A DNA stretch of 64,000 nt from Candidatus Accumulibacter proximus. GTDB lineage: Bacteria > Pseudomonadota > Gammaproteobacteria > Burkholderiales > Rhodocyclaceae. Both the position numbers and the translations under genes were made by a program. The notes beneath the pieces were generated by a model. The model searched no databases. It saw nothing but the letters and a program-made list of their open reading frames with translations, and was not told the origin of the DNA. The stretch lies in NCBI GenBank assembly GCA_016709675.1, contig JADJMH010000005.1:186001-250000 (forward strand). Reading direction: 5' to 3'. Numbering within the stretch: the stretch's first letter is position 1; each line of letters starts with the position of its first letter. Positions 27,086 through 35,884 of this stretch are shown one piece after another.

Positions 27086-27394
27086 ATGGACGAATGGAAA
27101 TCGATCTGCAAGCTGGAAGACATCCCGCGACTGGGAAGTCGCGTCGTACGTTCGACGAGCGGTGACATTGCCGTCTTCCGGACCTCGACCAACGCCGTGT
27201 TTGCCTTGCGCGACCAGTGCCCGCACAAGGGCGGACCGCTGTCGCAGGGCTTGGTGCATGGCAACCAGGTGACCTGCCCGCTGCACGGCTGGAAGCTGCG
27301 CCTCGATTCCGGTGAGGCGGTTGCCCCCGACGAAGGCTGCTCTCGCCGCTTTCCCGTGCGCATCGAAAGCGGCACGGTGTTTCTGCAAATCTGA
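27086..27394 (+). CDS. nirD: Nitrite reductase small subunit, Rieske type
   Basis: This 102-residue protein is the NirD partner of NirB. It keeps the Rieske ligands in CPHKGGPLS and CPLHGW, so unlike enterobacterial NirD it should bind a [2Fe-2S] cluster. The ATG at 27086 is preceded by GGAGAAGAG. It lies 17 bases after nirB and 22 before the transporter gene. Confidence 0.93.
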   Translation: MDEWKSICKLEDIPRLGSRVVRSTSGDIAVFRTSTNAVFALRDQCPHKGGPLSQGLVHGNQVTCPLHGWKLRLDSGEAVAPDEGCSRRFPVRIESGTVFLQI

Positions 27395-27416
27395 CGCGAA
27401 CGAAAGGGATACGAAG

Positions 27417-28628
27417 ATGGACAAGGCATTCTGGAGGGCCGGTCACCGGCCAACGCTGCTGGCCGCATTTCTCTATTTCGACCTGGCGTTCATGGTCTGG
27501 GTGATGCTCGGGCCCCTGGGCGTGCAGATCGCCAAGGATCTCGACCTGACGCACGCCCAGAAGGGGATGATGGTCGCCACGCCGGTACTCGCCGGGGCAA
27601 TTCTGCGCATCTTCATGGGCATTCTGGTCGACCACCTGAAGCCGAAAATGGCCGGTGCCATCGGCCAGGTGGTCGTCATCGCCTCGCTGTTCTTCGCCTG
27701 GTACTTCGGCGTCAACAGTTACGAGCAGACGCTGATCCTCGGCGTTTTCCTCGGCGTCGCCGGCGCCTCCTTTGCGGTCGCGTTGCCGCTTGCCTCGCGC
27801 TGGTATCCGCCGGAACATCAGGGAACCGCGCTCGGCATTGCTGGTGCCGGCAACTCGGGCACGGCGCTCGCCGCGTTGATTGCCCCGAGCCTGGCGATTG
27901 CTTTCGGCTGGAACAACGTCTTCGGCCTGGCACTGATCCCGCTGATTCTCGTCTTCGTGTTCTACCTGTTCGCCGCCAAGGACGCGCCGGAGTGCCCGGC
28001 ACCGAAATCGTTGGCGGAATACCTGAAAGTCCTCAAGGACAGCGACGCGTGGTGGTTCATGTTCTTCTACTCGGTGACCTTTGGTGGTTTCGTCGGCCTC
28101 GCTTCGTCGTTGACCATTTATTTCAATATGCAGTACGGGCTCGATGCCAAGACGGCGGGCTTCTTCACCGCCGCCTGTGTCTTCGCCGGCTCGCTGGTGC
28201 GACCGATCGGCGGCAACGTCGCTGACCGTATTGGCGGCATCAAGAGTCTGTCGGTGATGTACGTCCTGGCGGCGATCTTCCTTGGCATCGTCAGCATCGG
28301 CCTGCCGGCTGCGTGGATGGCACTGCTCGCCTTCGTCGGCGCGATGCTGGCTCTCGGCATGGGCAACGGCGCCGTCTTCCAGTTGGTGCCGCAGCGCTTC
28401 CGCAAGGAGATCGGCGTGATGACCGGCCTGGTCGGGATGGCCGGTGGCGTCGGCGGCTTCTACCTGGCCTCGTCGCTCGGTTATGCGAAGCAGCTCACCG
28501 GCAGCTATCAGATCGGCTTCCTGATCTTTGCCGCGCTCGCCCTGCTGGCGCTGGCCGGGCTGACCGGCGTCAAGACCCGCTGGCGGACCACCTGGGGGGC
28601 GGCGCACCTGACCGCCGCCAAGATCTGA
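27417..28628 (+). CDS. narK: NarK-type nitrate/nitrite transporter (MFS)
   Basis: This 403-residue, 12-helix major facilitator protein moves nitrate in or nitrite out. The nitrate signature motifs are present: GVAGASFAVALPLASRWYP in the first half and GMGNGAVFQLVPQRF in the second, both glycine-rich. Arginine residues in RIFMGILVDH and SLVRPIGGN fit the nitrate-binding arginines of NarK. AAGGGATACGAAG precedes the ATG at 27417. Confidence 0.93.
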   Translation: MDKAFWRAGHRPTLLAAFLYFDLAFMVWVMLGPLGVQIAKDLDLTHAQKGMMVATPVLAGAILRIFMGILVDHLKPKMAGAIGQVVVIASLFFAWYFGVNSYEQTLILGVFLGVAGASFAVALPLASRWYPPEHQGTALGIAGAGNSGTALAALIAPSLAIAFGWNNVFGLALIPLILVFVFYLFAAKDAPECPAPKSLAEYLKVLKDSDAWWFMFFYSVTFGGFVGLASSLTIYFNMQYGLDAKTAGFFTAACVFAGSLVRPIGGNVADRIGGIKSLSVMYVLAAIFLGIVSIGLPAAWMALLAFVGAMLALGMGNGAVFQLVPQRFRKEIGVMTGLVGMAGGVGGFYLASSLGYAKQLTGSYQIGFLIFAALALLALAGLTGVKTRWRTTWGAAHLTAAKI

Positions 28629-28647
28629 GCGGCCATACTTTCGCGCG

Positions 28648-28691
28648 GCAGGGGCGGCAAGGTACAGTGCGACCTGCCGCCCTGCATTTTT
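28648..28691 (+). terminator. Terminator or attenuator after narK
   Basis: GCAGGGGCGGCA (28648-28659) pairs with TGCCGCCCTGC (28675-28685) with one bulge, and ATTTTT follows at once. It lies between narK and the phosphatase/kinase gene and probably limits read-through into it. Confidence 0.55.
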
Positions 28692-28707
28692 CCGGAGCCT
28701 TGCCCGC

Positions 28708-30390
28708 ATGCCCCTGATCGTCGACGCCGGCTACTCCTCGCTGACAGGTCCGCGCGAACGCAACGAGGATTTCTGTGGCATGGTCACGCCACAGGGCGGC
28801 GAACTGGAAAACAAAGGTCTGATCGCCGCCGTCGCCGATGGCATCGGTGGTCACCAGGGTGGTCGCGAGGCGGCCGAGTACACCGTGCGCGGCCTGCTCT
28901 CGGACTACTACGCGACGCCCGATACCTGGAGCGTGCCGCACGCGCTGGAAAAGGTCGTCGTGGCGCTCAACCGCTGGGTGAGGGCCGAAGCGGGACGCCA
29001 GCCGGAGCTCGCCGGCATGGCGACGACGCTGACCGCTCTGGTGCTGCGTGGTCGCCGCTACGTCTGCGCCCACGTTGGCGATTCGCGGCTTTACCTGCTG
29101 CGCGCCGGCGTGTGCACCCGCCTGACCAGCGATCACGTCTGGGAGCATCCCGAACTCAGGAACGTGCTGTCGCGGGCGGTCGGTCTCGATCGTCACTTCC
29201 AGCTCGATTTCTTTGACGGCGAGCTGCAGGAAGGCGACTGCTTCCTGCTCTGTTCCGATGGTGTCTGGGGGGCGCTCGAACATGCACGTCTGCAGGGCGC
29301 GCTGCTCGCCCACCCGGACGCGCAGCAGGCCGCCGCCTCGCTGACCAGCCTGGCGCTCGCCTGCGGTGGCCAGGACAATGCCAGTGCTGTCGTGCTGCGG
29401 GTGACAGAGCTGCCGGCGCAGAACCTGCGCGATGCGCTCGCCGGTACGGCGCGCCTGCCGTTGCCGCCGCGATTCAAGCCGGGCCACGAATTCGACGGGC
29501 TGCACATCGAAGAATTGCTGCACGATTCGCGCGCGACGCTGCTCTACCGGGTGACCGACCAGCTTTCCGGTCAGGCACTGGTCCTCAAGACGCTGCGCCC
29601 GGAGCTCGCCGACGACCCGGACGAGATCCGCGCCCTGATCATGGAGGAGTGGCGCGCCCGGCGGATTGTCTCGCCGTTTTTCGCGCAACTGGTGCCGGCC
29701 GAGCGGCGAAGTTGTCTTTACTACCTGCAGACCTGGCACGAAGGCGCGACGCTGCAGCGCATGCTCGACACCGGCCTGCATTTCACCGTTGCTGACGCCG
29801 TGCAGCACGGCATCCGGCTGATGAAAGGCCTCTCGGCGCTGCATCGGCTTGACGTTGCGCACCGCGACATCAAGCCGGCCAACATTCACCTTGGGCGCGA
29901 CGGCCGTCTGCGCATCCTCGACCTTGGCGTTGCGCTCAGCCAGTCGGAAGACGAGGCCAGCGTCGGCAGCCCGGGAACGCCGAGCTACATGGCGCCCGAG
30001 CTTTTCGTGGGCGAGCCGGCCGGCCCGACGCAGGACCTCTACGCCGCCGGCGTCACGCTCTACCATCTGCTGACCCGCAAATACCCCTACGGCGAGATCG
30101 AGCCCTTTCAGCATCCGAAATTCGGTGAGCCGCTTCCCCCGACGCGCTATCGCCCGGACATCCCCGGCTGGCTTGAAAACGTCCTGCTCAAGGCGGTCTC
30201 CAGGGAACCCGCACGGCGCTTCGAAACCGCCGAGGAGTTCCTGCTCGCGCTCGAACGCGGCGCCAACCGACCGCTGAGCCGACCACCGGCAACTCCGCTG
30301 GCGCTGCGCAACCCGCTGCTGACCTGGAGGGTCATTGCGGCGTTGTCGCTGGTATTGAATCTGTTGTTGCTGATGCTGCTGACGCGCTGA
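28708..30390 (+). CDS. Bifunctional PP2C phosphatase / Ser-Thr protein kinase
   Basis: This 560-residue protein has an N-terminal PP2C-type phosphatase (~1-235) with GPRERNEDF, VADGIGGHQGG, HVGDSRLYL and GGQDNAS, the usual metal aspartates. A Hanks-type kinase follows (~260-525), with HRDIKPANIHL, a DLG in place of DFG, and GTPSYMAPE. The glycine-rich loop is poorly conserved but VLKTLRPE supplies a plausible VAIK lysine. A C-terminal membrane helix (VIAALSLVLNLLLLML) anchors it with both domains in the cytoplasm. Such fusions often follow nitrate assimilation genes in proteobacteria, suggesting post-translational control of uptake; this is inference. Two degenerate fragments of a paralogue occur at 35.0 and 45.0 kb. 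Confidence 0.9.
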   Translation: MPLIVDAGYSSLTGPRERNEDFCGMVTPQGGELENKGLIAAVADGIGGHQGGREAAEYTVRGLLSDYYATPDTWSVPHALEKVVVALNRWVRAEAGRQPELAGMATTLTALVLRGRRYVCAHVGDSRLYLLRAGVCTRLTSDHVWEHPELRNVLSRAVGLDRHFQLDFFDGELQEGDCFLLCSDGVWGALEHARLQGALLAHPDAQQAAASLTSLALACGGQDNASAVVLRVTELPAQNLRDALAGTARLPLPPRFKPGHEFDGLHIEELLHDSRATLLYRVTDQLSGQALVLKTLRPELADDPDEIRALIMEEWRARRIVSPFFAQLVPAERRSCLYYLQTWHEGATLQRMLDTGLHFTVADAVQHGIRLMKGLSALHRLDVAHRDIKPANIHLGRDGRLRILDLGVALSQSEDEASVGSPGTPSYMAPELFVGEPAGPTQDLYAAGVTLYHLLTRKYPYGEIEPFQHPKFGEPLPPTRYRPDIPGWLENVLLKAVSREPARRFETAEEFLLALERGANRPLSRPPATPLALRNPLLTWRVIAALSLVLNLLLLMLLTR

Positions 30391-30575
30391 GGAGCGTCGG
30401 CATCAGAAGAATGGTCAGTGCCGCGGTTCGGGCGGCTTCGGCCTGCTCCTTGACCGAAAAAACAAGGCGCTTTCTCCGCCATGAAGTTTGCCCGGCATCA
30501 AGGCAGTTCCCGAAGGGTTTACCTCGTGACGCGAAACGGAAGACGCCAGCAAGGGCTCGTCTCCTTTTCCGGTGA

Positions 30576-30865
30576 TTACGGGTACTTCACAAAGCCTAAT
30601 CTAGTCTCAGGATACTCATCCGTTACCATCAAGAAACCGCGGTTGTCGAGCCGCACCAGACCCTCTCAGTTGTGTGGAAGGTCCTCTAGCTTCAACTGGA
30701 TCGGTGGCGTGTTGATCAGTACGACCTCACTCTTTCGCCACATATTGAAATTCCACCGGACGCTCGACTGGGTGAAGACAGTACCGCCTGCAGAGCTAAT
30801 GCCGTATCGGCGCAACCGGAGACCAAAGAGGCAAGCTGCGTCAAGCCGATGATGATTCTTTTCAC
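30576..30865 (-). pseudogene. Degenerate lipoprotein gene
   Basis: From a GTG at 30865 the frame reads KRIIIGLTQLASLVSGCAD, a lipoprotein signal with a good LVSGC lipobox, and then runs out of frame. The -1/+1 neighbour frame continues with FTQSSVRWNFNMWRKSEVVL, meets an in-frame TGA at 30666, and goes on with GLVRLDNRGFLMVTDEYPET to TAA at 30576. One frameshift and one stop are needed to explain it. It follows the secreted-protein operon on the same strand. Sequencing error is an alternative to decay. Confidence 0.45.
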
Positions 30866-30999
30866 TGCCGGACACCTCTCGTCAGGCGGCGGAATCTGGT
30901 CAAGAAAATCGCCGGTCTAGAAACAGATGCAGCGCCGAGGCGGCGGCGGACGTATTCATCGACCACGAATTCCTCATGGCTAGGAGTCGCCAGAGATCT

Positions 31000-31620
31000 T
31001 CAGTTGCCTTCCGGAAAAACAGGCAGCACCGTGGGACAGCTGTCGGGCGACTTGTCGGCCAGTTGCCGCGCTTCTTCATTGCTCCTGGCAAGTCCGAGAT
31101 CGCAGGCAGCGTCGTCTGACAGGCCTATCACCAGAAGACGTGAGACGGTGGCGGCTTCTCTTGCGTTTTCTGGAGGCGCTACCAATTTCAGGCGAACGAT
31201 CAGGGCCCGCGGTCTGCCGTACTGGTTCAACCGCCATTCGGCCCTATTCGATCCAGCAACATTGGGGAATTGTCCCAGAGCCAGGACTTCCTGGCTGTAA
31301 ACCACGCGCTGCTCGGTGGACCAGGTGCGATCGTTCCGACGGACATCAACCCACGACCGCGCGTCAGTGGAGACTACGAACAGGCGATAGGGTGATGGCG
31401 CCGGGCATTCCTCGACTGCGAGGTCACGCGCCGCATACGCTTTGGCAACCTCCGGCGACGGCGCAGCGCAGCCAGAAAGCGATAGCGGTGTGTACAGGCT
31501 CGTCAGTTCAGACCCATCGGCGGCCAGACAGGTAGCTACGTGCAGGGCTGCTGCCAGCAGCAGCCACAATGACTGGATACTGGCCGCAGCTACCACACCC
31601 GCTCTCTCATGCAAGGCCAA
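31000..31620 (-). CDS. Secreted protein of unknown function
   Basis: This 206-residue protein begins with a hydrophobic signal (SLWLLLAAALHVATCLA) and has several cysteines. No family is recognised. It overlaps the peptidase gene by 14 bases and is the last intact member of the minus-strand operon that begins at 34724. The mature part contains FVVSTDARSWVDVRRND, which looks like an ordinary beta-rich secreted domain. Confidence 0.65.
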   Translation of the reverse strand: MALHERAGVVAAASIQSLWLLLAAALHVATCLAADGSELTSLYTPLSLSGCAAPSPEVAKAYAARDLAVEECPAPSPYRLFVVSTDARSWVDVRRNDRTWSTEQRVVYSQEVLALGQFPNVAGSNRAEWRLNQYGRPRALIVRLKLVAPPENAREAATVSRLLVIGLSDDAACDLGLARSNEEARQLADKSPDSCPTVLPVFPEGN

Positions 31621-32350
31621 GTGCGGCCGCTGTCTTGCGCCCGACGACGCCGTCGACGGTCAAGGCCTTTGCGCGCTGGAAGGCCATCACCTGAGCCATG
31701 GTGCCGCGCCCAAACATCCCGTCAAGAACTAGCGTGAAGCCAAGCGCGTTCAGTTTTTGCTGAACTGACAGAACCTCCGGCCCGCGATCTCCCATGCTCA
31801 GAATCTCGGCGATCGCAGGCTCACCGGAGAACCACTGGCGGATGGTTTCGTCAGCGACCTCGAAGTGCATCGCGTCCTCGGTGCGGAATCCGGCACCCCA
31901 GAACCAGCCATGACGGTTGAAAATCGGCGCAATCTCGGCCAGACCCTGTTGGCAGAAGCCGTCGCCGCGCTGGTCGAGGCTACCGTCGAGTGTCAGATCA
32001 ACCGCCGTCCCCCAGGAATGATTGCTGATCGACACTTCGGATCCGCGGACGAAGCGCGCACAGAGCATGCCGGCCGAACCGAGAGCTTCGTGGATCTCCG
32101 GTCGCTCTGCCTTGATCTCGGTCATGACGACGGTCAGTGACTCGACCGCCTTGTCGAAACCTGTGACACGAAACGGCCCAACGGGGCGCGTGACGATATG
32201 CGCCTTGAAGTTAGCGTTGGTGACCGGTTGGCAATCGCGACCGTAGGTATGCCGCGGGCTTCCGAGCAGTTGCAGCATCGTCGCTTGCCTTGCTGGGCGA
32301 ACACCGGGGTTGATGCCGTCCGGGACCCGTACGAGAGTGGTGAGTGCCAT
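31607..32350 (-). CDS. M15-type peptidase with C-terminal peptidoglycan-binding domain
   Basis: This 247-residue protein has a D-Ala-D-Ala carboxypeptidase-like (M15) domain with the zinc motif SNHSWGTAVDLTLD (HxxGxAxD) near residues ~115-128 and MHFEV supplying the last histidine. A PG_binding_1 domain at ~180-247 holds GPEVLSVQQKLNALGF and GTMAQVMAFQRAKAL. No signal peptide is present from the ATG at 32350, which follows GGAG with 8-base spacing; the longer frame adds an unlikely charged region. Such enzymes occur as phage endolysins and as housekeeping wall hydrolases. The neighbouring lipoproteins fit a cell-envelope role. Confidence 0.8.
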   Translation of the reverse strand: MALTTLVRVPDGINPGVRPARQATMLQLLGSPRHTYGRDCQPVTNANFKAHIVTRPVGPFRVTGFDKAVESLTVVMTEIKAERPEIHEALGSAGMLCARFVRGSEVSISNHSWGTAVDLTLDGSLDQRGDGFCQQGLAEIAPIFNRHGWFWGAGFRTEDAMHFEVADETIRQWFSGEPAIAEILSMGDRGPEVLSVQQKLNALGFTLVLDGMFGRGTMAQVMAFQRAKALTVDGVVGRKTAAALGLA

Positions 32351-32424
32351 GGCGAGAACTCCTTTGTCAAGTTTAATCGGATGTCTGGTGTGCGATAAGG
32401 GCTGGATTGCTGGCGCCAAGGTGG

Positions 32425-32733
32425 TCAGCGAAAGGCAGCCACCAAGCGCAGTTGGCTGTCGACGAAACAGTCTCCTAGGCAAACCAGAGTCTTGCCGGGG
32501 ATCTGCGGAATGTTTCCGCCAGAACACAGGCGCAATTCAATGGCCGCAAAGGCTGCTGCGGGTGCACCAGGCGATTCATGCGTGAAACAGTTAAGCCGGT
32601 TTGGCGGGAAGTCTTCGCAGGGGCTGATGGCGAGCAAGGGGCCCAGTCGCTGTTCCCCCTGTTGGACTATCGTTGTAAGTGCATCCAGCCCCAAATCATC
32701 TTCGCTGAAGCGAACACTAGTGCAATTCTTCAT
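32425..32733 (-). CDS. Small protein of unknown function
   Basis: This 102-residue protein is supported by a strong AAGGAGG five bases before the ATG at 32733 and by its position between two operon members. It has six cysteines and no membrane segment. No family is recognised. Confidence 0.55.
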   Translation of the reverse strand: MKNCTSVRFSEDDLGLDALTTIVQQGEQRLGPLLAISPCEDFPPNRLNCFTHESPGAPAAAFAAIELRLCSGGNIPQIPGKTLVCLGDCFVDSQLRLVAAFR

Positions 32734-32743
32734 ACCTGCCTCC

Positions 32744-33703
32744 TTACGGACAAGACTTCAACTCGTCAATTTTTGGCAACTCGTCAAGTTCGAGAGGGTT
32801 CAGCCGATCGACCCGACTAATGACTCTGCGTCTTGTGCCCTCAATGGAATCTTCGCTAGGGGTCAATCTCATCTTTCGCGCAATAGAGTCTAGCTCGGTT
32901 TTATCCTTTATCTTTCTTACGCAATCCACGAACTTGATCTTCTTGGCGTGGACATCCTGCGTATCGGGACGAACAGCGCCGTCGAAGGCCTTTTCGGAAA
33001 GCTCATTACAGTCGAGCGCCGCAAAGCCCTTGCTCGCGATCCTGCGCGCCGCGTCCCCAGTCGCGAAGAACTGACAGTTCTCCAGGGCTGAGTCCTTTGG
33101 GGTGCCCCCAGCCGCAGCGCGAAGATTTATCAACGCGAGTACCGGCGGATAGAAGACGTGCTCCGCTCCGTTATTCGGAAGGCAGCCCTCGCCGAGATGC
33201 TCCTTCGCTACGCGGGACAAATGGATTGCAGAAGCCTCCTTACGCTGGAACCCGAACACGAAGCTCGACGGGATCGGAGACGGAGTGGCCAGGTTCGAAA
33301 AACCGATCTTTAACCCGACGACGGTATGCGTGGCAAAGAACATCGGAAAGGTCTCCAGCGGCTGCCCGGCTTTCGGCACACAGGGGTCTTCCTTTTCGCC
33401 GACAAGAAGACGGGCGGCATCTCCGGTTGCGTAAGCCTGCTTTATCTTGGGTGCGAATACAGCGCTATCGGAGCTGATATGAGCCATCACCGAAGGCACA
33501 TGACCATATTGGAACGTCGGTCCGGCAACGCCTTCGGTACGGGCGTAGGCAATGCTCACTCCGGGCGGCGCCGTATCGGCATCGAGAATCGATAACGACG
33601 TCTTGGTGGCGAAGACGACGTAATCCTTGGTTGCGCAACCTGTGGCAAGCAGTGCGGCGATAATTGCGGCCGCCGAGCGAACGGTGAACGATATCAGCGT
33701 CAT
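32744..33703 (-). CDS. Lipoprotein of unknown function
   Basis: This 319-residue protein has a lipoprotein signal (AAIIAALLATGCATK, Cys near residue 22). GAGGAG precedes the ATG at 33703, and the gene overlaps the one before it by 4 bases. The first half contains beta-type segments such as VVGLKIGFSNLATP; the C-terminal third is Lys/Arg-rich (KKIKFVDCVRKIKDKTELD). No family is recognised. Confidence 0.65.
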   Translation of the reverse strand: MTLISFTVRSAAAIIAALLATGCATKDYVVFATKTSLSILDADTAPPGVSIAYARTEGVAGPTFQYGHVPSVMAHISSDSAVFAPKIKQAYATGDAARLLVGEKEDPCVPKAGQPLETFPMFFATHTVVGLKIGFSNLATPSPIPSSFVFGFQRKEASAIHLSRVAKEHLGEGCLPNNGAEHVFYPPVLALINLRAAAGGTPKDSALENCQFFATGDAARRIASKGFAALDCNELSEKAFDGAVRPDTQDVHAKKIKFVDCVRKIKDKTELDSIARKMRLTPSEDSIEGTRRRVISRVDRLNPLELDELPKIDELKSCP

Positions 33704-34071
33704 GGCTGCTCCTCTTTTCTGGTTGACACGGGTGTGGTTTGCTCGCCACATCCTGAGGCATGGCAAATCGACCGCGGTGGCAGGTAGACCAGCGCGTTGT
33801 CCTGCACAACCGTGATACTCTGGCTCCCATAGCCGAACGTAACGCCACTGCCAGCAGGCGAAAACATAAGCAGTGCTCCCACCCCCTCGACTGCGACTAC
33901 TGAAGCGATCTCCGCCCGATCGGGCTGTCCCCGCACAGTGACATGCGCCAAGCCCCAGTATTCCACCGTGCCGTCCGGGTGCACCCGTGTCAATGCGCAG
34001 CCCGCCAATTCAGACAGGGCAAGCAATACGATGGCCAATGAAAAGGTGGCTCTTGGCATCGGGGCTTTCAC
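33700..34071 (-). CDS. Small lipoprotein of unknown function
   Basis: This 123-residue protein has a signal with LSELAGC lipobox (Cys near residue 25), then a short domain with VHPDGTVEYWGLAHVTV and GVTFGYGSQSITVVQ. It overlaps the genes on both sides by 4 bases. It is probably exported and lipid-anchored; the function is unknown. Confidence 0.6.
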   Translation of the reverse strand: MKAPMPRATFSLAIVLLALSELAGCALTRVHPDGTVEYWGLAHVTVRGQPDRAEIASVVAVEGVGALLMFSPAGSGVTFGYGSQSITVVQDNALVYLPPRSICHASGCGEQTTPVSTRKEEQP

Positions 34072-34253
34072 GGTGCCCCTCGAGGCCAGCGACGGCCGTT
34101 GACCAATGTCCGCACTCGGTTGCCGACCGTATCATAGCGGACGACAACAGCAGCGCCTGGACCATGCTGCTCCGGGCCAACTGAATCGTTTGGAGAAAGC
34201 ACTTGCAGCCACCCCCTTCCGGTTGCAAGCGTGTCGAACAAGTTTTCCGACAT
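34068..34253 (-). CDS. Small protein, possibly separate from the upstream frame
   Basis: A 61-residue reading starts at ATG 34253 after a GGAAAG ribosome site and ends overlapping the next gene by 4 bases. It includes RGWLQVLSPNDS and AVVVRYDTVGNRVRTLV. The same frame is open back to 34724, so it might instead be the C-terminus of a longer 218-residue protein. The cysteine- and arginine-rich look of the intervening 34255-34510 stretch in this frame argues against that. Confidence 0.45.
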   Translation of the reverse strand: MSENLFDTLATGRGWLQVLSPNDSVGPEQHGPGAAVVVRYDTVGNRVRTLVNGRRWPRGAP

Positions 34254-34330
34254 TCTTTCCGAAGCATGTCCGGCGTGTGTGGAAGGTTCGCCCTCGAATG
34301 TCGGAGAACTTATCTGAAAGCGCTTACGTT

Positions 34331-34724
34331 CTATTTCCTTAGCCCGGCTATCGCTGCCGATAAGTGAGGAATTACGTTGCGTTTGATCGTCAACCGCTCC
34401 AACTCTCTCCCCACATACCCGCGGCCCGTCACACGCAATTGGTCGGCGTCCTGCTGCGCAATTTCTTGCGCAGCAGAGGCAAGCCGTTGGGCCGCGACTA
34501 CCGGCCCCCACCTCTCCATCGGTGACCAGGCGGCACGCATCGGCCAAACCGCCTAGCGTCGCGAAAAAATCCCCGATAGCAGTTCGCAGCCTTCCACCCT
34601 CTCGTCCTTCAATATCCGCTAGCACGTCCGGATCATCCGTCGAAAGTGCTTGGGAAGAGTGGATGATTTGGGTGAGAAGCGTCTGCATTGCCGCCGCACA
34701 CTCCGCGAGCCGCTGTGGCTTCAT
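34331..34724 (-). CDS. Probable frameshifted first gene of the lipoprotein operon
   Basis: The ATG at 34724 has GGGAGGT upstream and opens MKPQRLAECAAAMQTLLTQI, an amphipathic helical protein. Around the five-G run at 34505-34509 (minus strand) the sensible frame appears to change: the neighbouring frame reads GPVVAAQRLASAAQEIAQQD and ends at 34331. Removing one base would give a ~130-residue helical protein. The alternative, one unbroken 218-residue frame to 34068, is less protein-like in its middle. No family is recognised. Confidence 0.45.
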
Positions 34725-35004
34725 CGTCGTTACCTCCCGCGAGCAATTTGGACCAGTATTCGCAGGGTCGTCAGGGGCTTTGGACGGACAGGGCAAAGAG
34801 GATATCTGCCGACCATATTCGTCAAGCGCGTTGCGGCCTCGACGCCATCATCCTCTATTCCGGAGCCATCCAGGCTGGCGCCAACTCCGGATCTCATCTC
34901 CGCCGCCGAATAGTCCCAGTCTTAACAGACATGGTCCAATCAATATCCCTTATCAACTCACCCTCTCGCCAGGCTCCCGGCGCATCGATCAAGTTTATTT
35001 GGCC
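34725..35004. other. Gap before the kinase-gene fragment
   Basis: These 280 bases are upstream of the lipoprotein operon and should hold its promoter. No clear boxes and no coding sequence are seen. Similarity to the phosphatase/kinase gene begins abruptly near 35005. Confidence 0.4.
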
Positions 35005-35860
35005 GGGCCGGCATGGCGACGACGCTGCCCGTGCTCGTTCTGCGTGGTCGCCGCTACGTCTGCGCGCACCTTGGCGATTCGCGGTTGTATCTGCTGCGCG
35101 CCGGCGTGTGCACGCGCCTGACCAGTGACCACGTCTGGGAGCACCCGGAACTCAGGAATGTGCTGTCGCGCGCGGTCGGTCTCGACCGCCACTTTCAGCT
35201 CGACTTCTTCGATGGCGAACTGCAGCCCGGCGATTGTTTCCTGCTCTGTTCCGACGGCGTCTGGGCGGCGCGCGAGCACGCGCGGCTGCGGGTACACGAA
35301 CTGCCGGCGCAGAATCTGCGTGACGCGCTCGCCGGCACGGCGCGCCTGCCACTGCCGCCGCGATTCAAGCCGGGCCAGGAGTTCGACGGGTTGCGCATCG
35401 ACGAATTGCTGCACGATTCGCGCGCGACGCTGCTCTACCGGGTGACCGACCAGCTTTCCGGGCAAGCACTGGCCCTAAAGACGCTGCGCCCTGATCATGG
35501 AGGAGTGGCGCGCCCGGCGGATCGTCTCGCCTTTTTTTCGCGCAACTGGTACCGGCTGAGCAACGGAGCTGTCTCTACTACCTGCAGACCTGGCACGAAG
35601 GCGCGACGTTGCAGCGCATGCTCGACACCGGCCTGCATTTCACGGTTGCCGACGCCGTGCAGCACGGCATCCGGCTGATGAAAGGCCTCTCGGCGCTGCA
35701 TCGGCTTGACGTTGCGCACCGGGACATCAAGCCGGCCAACATCCACCTTGGGCGCGACGGCCGCCTGCGAATCCTGGACCTTGGCGTTGCGCTCAGCCAG
35801 TCTGAGGACGATGCCAGCATCGGCAGCCCGGGAACACCGAGCTGCTGACGCGCTGAGGCG
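35005..35860 (+). pseudogene. Degenerate copy of the PP2C phosphatase/kinase gene
   Basis: The sequence closely follows 29020-30390 but is broken. It starts inside the phosphatase domain; about 120 bases are missing after the EHARL codons (35285), removing the metal-binding GGQDNAS part; about 30 bases are missing near 35490 between short repeats of CGCCC, shifting the frame; and the kinase after GTPS is joined directly to the last codons and stop of the gene (35845-35856). Each deletion lies between short direct repeats. It cannot encode either enzyme. Confidence 0.9.
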
Positions 35861-35884
35861 GCGGCGGGCATTTCCTGCCGCAGG

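Noticed and set aside
30666..30668. In-frame TGA in a selenium-rich genome as a selenocysteine codon
   Set aside because: The surrounding frame also needs a frameshift, no SECIS-like hairpin was evident just after the TGA, and no Sec-type redox motif surrounds it; gene decay is simpler.
30481..30852. Plus-strand frame of 123 codons
   Set aside because: Basic, Ser/Arg-rich sequence with no domain; the minus strand carries lipoprotein-like pieces over the same bases.
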